Shown here: in pieces, positions 58,130 through 64,000 of the stretch | Numbering within the stretch: position 1 is the stretch's first letter | Layout: each line of letters opens with the position of its first letter | From: Kordiimonas laminariae | Lineage (GTDB): Bacteria > Pseudomonadota > Alphaproteobacteria > Sphingomonadales > Kordiimonadaceae | Direction of reading: 5' to 3' | Assembly: GCF_023008165.1 (NCBI RefSeq) | Contig: NZ_JAKQZA010000001.1 | Coordinates: 62,001 to 126,000, forward strand | DNA: 64,000 nt | Notes under the pieces: generated by a model | Seen by the model: only the letters and a program-made list of their open reading frames with translations | Told to the model about the DNA's origin: nothing | Databases searched by the model: none | Position numbers and translations under genes: made by a program

Positions 58130-58777
58130 TTAAAGGCCGTTATTTTTATTTTCTGTCGCTTCTATACCAATCCCGGCCTGAAAATATCCTATGGACGTGA
58201 TAAAAAACAACAAAAACGGTGAAATCATATAAGCAATTTTCAAGCTAAAAAGCTGTAAAGCACCCACCAATACAACAATGATTACCGCTAAAAACCTCCA
58301 GAAAGTTCTCGTAGGTTTAATGAGTTTCCAGACACTAAAAGGTTCGGTTTTGTCCCCGGTCAGATACATAGCCCGAGGGATAAGAATGGACACAACCCAT
58401 GAAACAATCACTAGAACAAAGATAGGATTGAGATCATGCATTTCAGGCCGCTCTACAAACCAATTACAGTAGGCTGCATAAAGCGTAACCCATGCAGGCG
58501 TGAGCGTAAGCAACAGTGCCGCCCACATGCGTACTTTCATAACAGGCCTTGGGTTACCATCAGCATCACGTAATCGGTCAACGTAGCAAAACCATACAAA
58601 AGCGCAGGACAATGCCTGCAGATTCATCATGATTTCCCACCACCAGCGAGCGCGAGCAAGACCAAAATCATCGTTGAAGTGAACAAAGAACATGGACGAT
58701 AGAAGCGCACCCACAATGGACATTGCGGCCGCCCCCAACAAGGCCCGAGCATCTTTTAACACCAACTTATAAATCAA
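58130..58777 (-). CDS. Multi-pass membrane protein, paralog B of a tandem pair
   Basis: The 215-residue protein has six predicted membrane segments and aligns with its downstream neighbour over the second segment (WEIMMNLQALSCAFVWFCYV) and the WVTLYAAYCNWFV region. It begins MIYKLVLKDARALLGAAAMS. A duplication is likely. Function unknown; the nearby PAS-GGDEF gene may suggest envelope signalling, but this is a positional guess. Confidence 0.68.
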   Translation of the reverse strand: MIYKLVLKDARALLGAAAMSIVGALLSSMFFVHFNDDFGLARARWWWEIMMNLQALSCAFVWFCYVDRLRDADGNPRPVMKVRMWAALLLTLTPAWVTLYAAYCNWFVERPEMHDLNPIFVLVIVSWVVSILIPRAMYLTGDKTEPFSVWKLIKPTRTFWRFLAVIIVVLVGALQLFSLKIAYMISPFLLFFITSIGYFQAGIGIEATENKNNGL

Positions 58778-58863
58778 ACTTCAGAACTCACGTTACATTA
58801 ATATGAGGCTAGGTATAGCGAGAACTGCTTTACAAAAGGTAACTAAAACGCTCCAAATTTGGC

Positions 58864-58899
58864 GGGAGCCAACACATATTGGCTCCCTTTTAATATTTT
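58864..58899 (+). terminator. Hairpin with T-rich tail, no obvious plus-strand gene
   Basis: GGGAGCCAA (58864-58872) pairs with TTGGCTCCC (58879-58887) around CACATA, then TTTTAATATTTT on the plus strand. The neighbouring genes on both sides run on the minus strand, so its role is unclear. It could also help end the minus-strand S41 gene without a T tract. Confidence 0.5.
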
Positions 58900-58924
58900 G
58901 GATTGTTACCTTAAACTCATGAGT

Positions 58925-60301
58925 TTATTTGCGCGTACCGAGAAACTGAATAGCTTCTGTCAACACTTCATCAGTACCGTTACGGACACCTTCAACCGTG
59001 CGTTTCACTTCAATATCCGGCAAGACCCCAACGCCGATAAACTCTTTACCATCGCGGTAATAATCTCGTTTCGCCGATACGCGGGCCCGGCCACCGCCAG
59101 GCAGGTCCATCATCAATGGTTGCCCGGTTGAACCATATGTTGGTTCCCCCATCATGGTGATATGCTCGATATCATCCGCCATAATCAGTATATCTTCTGC
59201 GGCAGATGCAGTTGAGGGGCCGATAAGGAACACTGTTGGTACTTTGAGCTTATCCCCAGCCTCTGGTATGAAAGGCTCTGGTTCATGCACTTCCATAGGA
59301 TGACCTTCATAATATTCACGGTACTTTTCCAGACTTTCGGCCATATCCGCATATTTACCCCATGCTTTATGAGCGCCCTTATGAATAGGTGTTTTCCATG
59401 CGGAAGAATAAAAAGGCTTATCTGTGAAGCTTTTCAATATCTCTGCGGCATAAGAACCACTACCGCCGCCATTTCTTCGCAAATCCACAACAATGCTATC
59501 CGCTTTATAAAGCTCTGGTAGGTTTTCTTTGAAACCCGTCACCACCTCTTCTCTGCTAAAGCTGTTCAGCGCGATATATGCCTTACCATCTTCAAGCCAT
59601 TTAAATTCAACGGTTTCCGTCTTCTCGTTAGTGAAAGCCCAGTCAACATCACCATCATTGCGGTTACGCGGCAGTTCTATTGTCTTTTGTTCACCCGTGG
59701 GAGTTTCAATAAGCAATGTACCCACACTATCGTTTGGCCCCGTCAGAACACCTACCCCGAGCCTGTGATAGCTACCAATTGCAATGATCGGGTACATATG
59801 CGGTGCTGACGTGGAGATATAAGGATATATATCCTCTTCCATCATCTGCTTAACTGGTTTGCCATCAACTGCCAAAACTTCACTACCGCGCGGGATTTGT
59901 TCTGCATATTCACGAGCTACATTTTCAACGATTGCTCTACTGTTAATGGAACGAAGCTGTAGTGGGAAACGGTCCCGATTAGCATCAACCATACTATCTG
60001 GGAAATATATGTTCGTATGCCCATCTTTCAGTTGCGCACAGAGCTTTTTAAGCTCCATGAAATATTCAAAATCTGATTTCGCATTGATAATTCTGGGAAG
60101 CGCTTCCTGATATGCTTCATCCCAATCAAGGTCAGGCACAGCCTGCCAATGGGCGAAATTATAGGTTACTTCTTTCCAAAAGTTAGACGCGCCATAAATA
60201 CGCTCCTCAACTGTTAGCGTTGCGCCAACATTTTCCTCTGCAAAAACTGGTTGAAATGCTGTCGCCGCCAAGATTGCTGCCGTACTAATTTGTTTTATCA
60301 T
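58925..60301 (-). CDS. S41-family peptidase, exported
   Basis: The 458-residue protein has a signal peptide (ISTAAILAATAFQPVFA) and the S41 (tail-specific protease-like) fold. VDLRRNGGGSGSYAAEILKS (about residues 272-291) is followed by the catalytic Ser region in VFLIGPSTASAAEDIL and the Lys-containing GGRARVSAKRDYYRDGKEF. It lacks a clear PDZ sequence; an N-terminal helical region and a strand-rich part precede the protease. It likely processes periplasmic or outer-membrane proteins. A terminator separates it from the amidohydrolase upstream. Confidence 0.9.
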   Translation of the reverse strand: MIKQISTAAILAATAFQPVFAEENVGATLTVEERIYGASNFWKEVTYNFAHWQAVPDLDWDEAYQEALPRIINAKSDFEYFMELKKLCAQLKDGHTNIYFPDSMVDANRDRFPLQLRSINSRAIVENVAREYAEQIPRGSEVLAVDGKPVKQMMEEDIYPYISTSAPHMYPIIAIGSYHRLGVGVLTGPNDSVGTLLIETPTGEQKTIELPRNRNDGDVDWAFTNEKTETVEFKWLEDGKAYIALNSFSREEVVTGFKENLPELYKADSIVVDLRRNGGGSGSYAAEILKSFTDKPFYSSAWKTPIHKGAHKAWGKYADMAESLEKYREYYEGHPMEVHEPEPFIPEAGDKLKVPTVFLIGPSTASAAEDILIMADDIEHITMMGEPTYGSTGQPLMMDLPGGGRARVSAKRDYYRDGKEFIGVGVLPDIEVKRTVEGVRNGTDEVLTEAIQFLGTRK

Positions 60302-60380
60302 TATAAGCCCCCGTTAGAGATGTTAAGCCAACATACCTAGTTTAATACATTGATCCTTATGGAGAATTTACAAGAGGACA

Positions 60381-60416
60381 AAAGAAAAAGCCTGCTAACT
60401 TTCGTCAGCAGGCCTT
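60381..60416 (-). terminator. Intrinsic terminator of the amidohydrolase gene
   Basis: On the minus strand GCCTGCT pairs with AGCAGGC around a 10-base loop and runs into TTTTTCTTT. It lies 25 bases past the stop at 60440. Confidence 0.85.
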
Positions 60417-60439
60417 TATATTCAGCGCTAAAATGCGGT

Positions 60440-61738
60440 TTATTTATTTTTATAAACCTTGCCATCTTTCATCACGAAATCTACATCGAGCAACTCTTTA
60501 ATATCCTTAAGCGGGCTGCCATCTGTCGCGATAATATCTGCATATTTTCCAGCCTCGAGTGTGCCTAAGCTATCAGACATATTCGCGAGATCCGCAGCGT
60601 TTACCGTAGCTGTCACCAATATATCCATCGGCTTCATACCAGCCTGGTGCATCAACACCGCTTCTTCTGCGTTTGTACCGTGGCGGGAAACACCGCTATC
60701 GGTACCATAGGCGATCTTCACGCCAGCTTTTGAAACCTTCGCAAAATTCTCAATAAGATCAGCACCAACACGAAGTGCTTTCGCGCGAATGTCTGGTGAT
60801 TTAATTGCGCCAGACTTGGCCATACGAACCACAGTTTCACCTGCAAGAAGTGTTGGTACCATGTAAGCGCCGTTTTCCTTAAACAGGCGAATAGATTCGT
60901 CATCGGCGTAAGTACCGTGCTCAATACTATCCACACCAGCGCGTAGAGCCGCGTTAATACCGCCTGCGGCGTGCGCGTGCGCTGCTACCTTACGGCCAAG
61001 ACCGTGAGCAGTATCCATAATAACCTTCATTTCATCGTCGGTCATTTGCTGGGCTGTACCAGTATTGGTATCAGACAACACACCACCTGTTGCAGTGATC
61101 TTGATAACATCCGCGCCATATTTTACGGCCTTACGCACCGCTTTCATACAGTCATCAGCACCATCACAAATAGTGTTGGATGTATATTTCTCAAGCAGAT
61201 CATGACGCATGCCGTCGATATCGCCGTGGCCACCTGTTGCGGCAATCATACGGCCGCCAATAATACGCGGTCCGTGCACCCAGCCTTTCGCCGTCGCGTC
61301 ACGTAGCGCATAGAGATGAGTGAACTCATTACCCAAATCACGCACTGATGTGAATCCAGCCATAAGCGTTTTACGGGCAAAACCCACACTCTGCATGCCT
61401 ACATCAGCCTTTGAAAGGCGCAGCTTTTCACTGTCATTATTTGGGCCAAGTTCCATCTGAATATGCACATGCATATCCATAAGCCCCGGCATTACAAAGC
61501 TATCCTTCAGATCAACGACCTTCGTGCCTTCGCCAAAATCAGAAGCATTTGCGAAACCTGAACGCACTTCTTTAACGCGGCCACCTTCAACAACAACTGT
61601 TTGATTTTTCTTTGGCGCTTCACCCGGCTTTGCGAGTAATTCACCTGCATGAATGATAGTGATATCGGCTGCCAACGCGCCCACACTACCTGCCAGAATG
61701 GTGCTTGCAGCAAGCGCACCCTTTAGAAATTTTTTCAT
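60440..61738 (-). CDS. Exported amidohydrolase (imidazolonepropionase-like)
   Basis: The 432-residue enzyme has a signal peptide (LKGALAASTILAGSVGALAA) and the amidohydrolase layout: LMDMHVHIQMELGPNNDS (metal ligands), ATGGVLSDTNTGTAQQ, HAHAAGGINAALRAGVDSIE and GTDSGVSRHGTNAEEAVLMH. It resembles Xaa-Pro dipeptidase or imidazolonepropionase-related exported hydrolases. The substrate is not evident. It is the third amidohydrolase of the window and the only one with a standard cleavable signal. Confidence 0.9.
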   Translation of the reverse strand: MKKFLKGALAASTILAGSVGALAADITIIHAGELLAKPGEAPKKNQTVVVEGGRVKEVRSGFANASDFGEGTKVVDLKDSFVMPGLMDMHVHIQMELGPNNDSEKLRLSKADVGMQSVGFARKTLMAGFTSVRDLGNEFTHLYALRDATAKGWVHGPRIIGGRMIAATGGHGDIDGMRHDLLEKYTSNTICDGADDCMKAVRKAVKYGADVIKITATGGVLSDTNTGTAQQMTDDEMKVIMDTAHGLGRKVAAHAHAAGGINAALRAGVDSIEHGTYADDESIRLFKENGAYMVPTLLAGETVVRMAKSGAIKSPDIRAKALRVGADLIENFAKVSKAGVKIAYGTDSGVSRHGTNAEEAVLMHQAGMKPMDILVTATVNAADLANMSDSLGTLEAGKYADIIATDGSPLKDIKELLDVDFVMKDGKVYKNK

Positions 61739-61824
61739 GAAACCTCCCCTACCTTTATGGTTTTCGGGAGTGTGGTGGCAACGCTATAAAATGTCAAACA
61801 TCACAGGTTTCACATTCCTGTAAG

Positions 61825-62496
61825 CTAACCAAGAAACAGAGGTAGAAACAGGGCTGTAAGAAGGCCATTTATTGCCATGGCAAACGCAGCAGCAGCGCCC
61901 ATCAGATCACTGTGCCTGATACTTTCTGCCATACCGAGCGCGTGCCCAGCTGTGCCCATAGCAATACCTTGTGCAACTTGGTGATCAACGCCAACTATCC
62001 TCAAAACACTTGGGCCGATAAGGGCGACAATCAATCCTGTAAGGATTACCACCACCGCACTAATGGCAGGAATACCGCCTAGGGGCTCAACCACCGCAAC
62101 AGCCATAGGAGTTGTAATAGACTTTACGTAAAGACTTGTAACCACATCTGGCGATGTTTTCGCCCAGAGGGCAACTGCCACCGCGCTGCCGCTTCCTGCG
62201 ACAGATCCACCAACAAGCGCAGACAGGATAGCAACAGGATTACGGCGAATAGCCGAAAAATTTCTGTAAAGCGGCACAGAAAGCGCCGCCATCGCAGCCA
62301 TTAAAAGCACATCAAACACATAGGTAGCGCGCTCAAATACCGCATATTCAAGGCTGGTAAAATGCAGCGTAGATACCAGTACGAGTGTCGGGAGTATCAC
62401 TGGGTGGAAAAAATGTTTTCGCCCTGATCGGCGGTATAACACATCTGCCATACCGTAAAGCCCGCACACACTTAAAAACCAAAAAAATTCAGTCAT
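61825..62496 (-). CDS. LrgB-family protein
   Basis: The 223-residue protein matches LrgB (CidB), an integral membrane protein linked to holin-like control of murein hydrolase release. It has about seven transmembrane segments with VKSITTPMAVAVVEPLGGIP, the family signature near the middle, and MGTAGHALGMAESI. It overlaps the LrgA gene by eight bases, the usual pairing. Confidence 0.88.
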   Translation of the reverse strand: MTEFFWFLSVCGLYGMADVLYRRSGRKHFFHPVILPTLVLVSTLHFTSLEYAVFERATYVFDVLLMAAMAALSVPLYRNFSAIRRNPVAILSALVGGSVAGSGSAVAVALWAKTSPDVVTSLYVKSITTPMAVAVVEPLGGIPAISAVVVILTGLIVALIGPSVLRIVGVDHQVAQGIAMGTAGHALGMAESIRHSDLMGAAAAFAMAINGLLTALFLPLFLG

Positions 62497-62848
62497 CTAC
62501 TGTTCCTTTGGTTTTCGCAAAAATCAAATAAATGCGTCCTGCTACAACAAGCCCCAGAAGGCTGCTGAGTGTAACCGCGAAAAGTAACACCCAGATATTA
62601 TCTGCTACCGTTTCAAGCAGAACCACCACCCCGACAAGTGCAGGGATAAACAACAGAGGAAACACCCTGAAAAGCTGCTCTGCTGATTTGGCAAGAAAGT
62701 CCGGCAACCCAAATGCCGTATAGAAGATAGCGAGCAAAGCCATAAGCACGATAGGCGCAGGAACAGGTGAACGGTATGCTTTAAACACACCGTCCAGCAC
62801 ATAGGCAAGCCCCGCAAAAACCAGTAACCCTATCCATGACTTAATCAA
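62489..62848 (-). CDS. LrgA/CidA-family protein
   Basis: The 119-residue protein is the LrgA partner, with four membrane helices and LLFIPALVGVVVLLETVADN in the family-typical third region. LrgA and LrgB together modulate murein hydrolases and possibly pyruvate uptake in some bacteria. It overlaps the start of the LrgB gene, so the two are translated together. Confidence 0.88.
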   Translation of the reverse strand: MIKSWIGLLVFAGLAYVLDGVFKAYRSPVPAPIVLMALLAIFYTAFGLPDFLAKSAEQLFRVFPLLFIPALVGVVVLLETVADNIWVLLFAVTLSSLLGLVVAGRIYLIFAKTKGTVDD

Positions 62849-62956
62849 TGCATTCTCCTTTACCCTTTTGTCCTAACGGCTCTCTGGAGTGCATGCAAGC
62901 TTGCTTGACTTTAAGCCCATACACTCCACCTTCATCAGGAACAGAGGGATATATTT

Positions 62957-63409
62957 ATGTATAAAGTTTTCTTTGAAGATATTGCAGTTGGTGATGTTCA
63001 AAAATTTGGCTCGTATGAAGTAACCCGCGAAGAAATACTTGAGTTTGCTTCCAAGTACGACCCGCAACCTTTTCATCTGGATGATGAAGCCGCCAAACAT
63101 TCCGTATTTGGTAAACTTTGCGCCAGCGGCTGGCATACAGGTGCCATGATGATGCGCATGCTCGTTGACCATGTAAAAGCCACAGGTGCCGCCAGCATGG
63201 GCTCTCCGGGCCTTGATGAAATTCGTTGGCTTGAACCTGTTTTCCCCGGTGAAACTCTTTCTGTTGAAACAGAGATTTTAGGTACCAGAGAAAGCAAATC
63301 CCGCCCCAATATCGGGCTTATTAAAGCGGCCTACAAAACATTTAATCAGGACGGCACCCTTAAAATGACCGCAATCTCTAACTATATGATCTTAAGGCGC
63401 CCTAAATAA
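62957..63409 (+). CDS. MaoC-family dehydratase
   Basis: The 150-residue protein has the hot-dog MaoC/hydratase fold: FASKYDPQPFHLDDEAAKHS (about 35-54) with the catalytic Asp/His pair, and ASGWHTGAMMMRMLVD. It likely hydrates or dehydrates an acyl-CoA. It stands alone; no fatty-acid genes are adjacent. Confidence 0.9.
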   Translation: MYKVFFEDIAVGDVQKFGSYEVTREEILEFASKYDPQPFHLDDEAAKHSVFGKLCASGWHTGAMMMRMLVDHVKATGAASMGSPGLDEIRWLEPVFPGETLSVETEILGTRESKSRPNIGLIKAAYKTFNQDGTLKMTAISNYMILRRPK

Positions 63410-63471
63410 CTGCTACGTAAAATGATGGCAGACGGCGCATTTTACATATGTGACTTGCGAGGAGAAACCAC

Positions 63472-63855
63472 ATGAAACATGCACTATTCGGTGCTGCCGC
63501 TGCCCTTATGCTTGCCTTTTCAGGCCCTGCATCAGCTGGTGATAAAATCACACCAAAGGAAGCTGAAAAGAAAATCTATGAAGGCTGTGTAGAAGATAAA
63601 GACGCAACGGTAGAAGAATGCCAGTGCGTTGTGAAAAGCCTTAAATCAGAACTCCCCAAAAAAGAATATGACAAGCTGATCAACATCGTTGTGTTCGCCA
63701 TGAACGGCGAGATCAGTGGTCTTTGGGATTTTGTTGTGAAAAACGGCCTGACACTTAGCGAGCTTAAGAAACTGGGTGAAGAGCTTGATGAAGCCAGCGA
63801 CCGCATTGAGAAAATCTGCGGCGGCCGCCACATCAATCTTGAGCTTAATATCTAG
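63472..63855 (+). CDS. Small exported protein with paired cysteines
   Basis: The 127-residue protein has a signal peptide (LFGAAAALMLAFSGPASA). The mature part is acidic with four Cys (YEGCVEDKDATVEECQCVVK and KICGGRH) and is largely helical. No family recognised. GAGGAG precedes the ATG at 63472. It follows the MaoC gene by 62 bases. Confidence 0.7.
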   Translation: MKHALFGAAAALMLAFSGPASAGDKITPKEAEKKIYEGCVEDKDATVEECQCVVKSLKSELPKKEYDKLINIVVFAMNGEISGLWDFVVKNGLTLSELKKLGEELDEASDRIEKICGGRHINLELNI

Positions 63856-63870
63856 TCAACTGATCCTACG

Positions 63871-63892
63871 AAGGAGAGGCAAGCCTCTCCTT
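63871..63892. terminator. Hairpin between two convergent genes
   Basis: AAGGAGAGG pairs with CCTCTCCTT with a four-base loop (CAAG). Only short T runs flank it, so its strength as a terminator is uncertain. Confidence 0.5.
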
Positions 63893-63898
63893 TAGCTA

Positions 63899-64000
63899 TT
63901 ATTTCTTGGCCGGAAGATATAGTTCGATAGCAACACCGTAATGATCCGATATTGGAACTACGCCCTTACCTTCAATCTCTACAACGGGATCACTGAAAAT
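63899..64000 (-). CDS. Endonuclease/exonuclease/phosphatase family protein, C-terminal 33 aa
   Basis: Reading in from the right edge, the minus strand encodes IFSDPVVEIEGKGVVPISDH, then YGVAIELYLPAKK, and a TAA at 63899-63901. The SDHYGV motif with an adjacent hydrophobic strand is characteristic of the endonuclease/exonuclease/phosphatase superfamily C-terminus, where the SDH carries the catalytic Asp and His. The rest of the gene lies beyond the window. Confidence 0.75.
   Translation of the reverse strand: MFSDPVVEIEGKGVVPISDHYGVAIELYLPAKK

Overview
The window looks like chromosomal DNA of a free-living, probably marine alphaproteobacterium. By eye the base composition is moderate. The core genes fall in alphaproteobacterial order: yqeY, dnaG and rpoD; carA, carB and greA; proC with a YbjN gene; lgt with a MidA-type methyltransferase and pgeF; and prs, rplY, pth and ychF. 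The mix of a TonB receptor, many orphan solute-binding proteins, membrane-tethered AraC regulators and PAS-GGDEF signalling resembles Kordiimonas and relatives. That genus-level guess is inference only. I see no tRNA, rRNA, CRISPR array, intact IS element or prophage.

Layout. 0-14 kb: a partial retropepsin-like protease, rpoD and dnaG (minus strand, with a terminator-like attenuator just before dnaG), a LysR gene, yqeY, then carA, carB and greA (plus), an orphan periplasmic binding protein, a crotonase and an Lrp regulator. 14-30 kb: a DUF2336/PAS protein, a DNA-binding-like/membrane/EF-hand fusion, a TraB-like protein, two membrane-AraC regulators bracketing a sterol-desaturase-like enzyme, a peroxiredoxin with an operator-like palindrome, an amidohydrolase, and several small secreted or membrane proteins. 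30-41 kb: trxB followed by an unusual 14-15 nt repeat array, a wHTH/HEAT pair, LysR, an amidohydrolase lipoprotein, a third membrane-AraC gene, a HEAT-cyclophilin lipoprotein, a probable small RNA with a C-rich loop, a decayed HNH/DUF4265 toxin-immunity-like module beside proC, and YbjN. 41-56 kb: ubiK, lgt, the MidA-type gene and pgeF, then prs separated from rplY-pth-ychF by about 6 kb of accessory genes (two paralogous secreted proteins, a binding protein, a CPBP protease and a TonB receptor). 56-64 kb: PAS-GGDEF, two paralogous multi-pass membrane proteins, an S41 peptidase, an amidohydrolase, an LrgA/LrgB pair, a MaoC enzyme, a small secreted protein, and the 3' end of an endonuclease/exonuclease/phosphatase family gene.

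The housekeeping genes cover replication and transcription initiation, carbamoyl-phosphate synthesis, PRPP supply, lipoprotein maturation, ribosome quality control and thiol redox. The accessory genes are mostly envelope and sensing functions. The observations I rate most worth checking are the RHH-TM-EF-hand protein (16194-17126), the putative sRNA (37450-37667), the repeat array behind trxB (30983-31153), and the broken HNH/DUF4265 pair (38970-39777).
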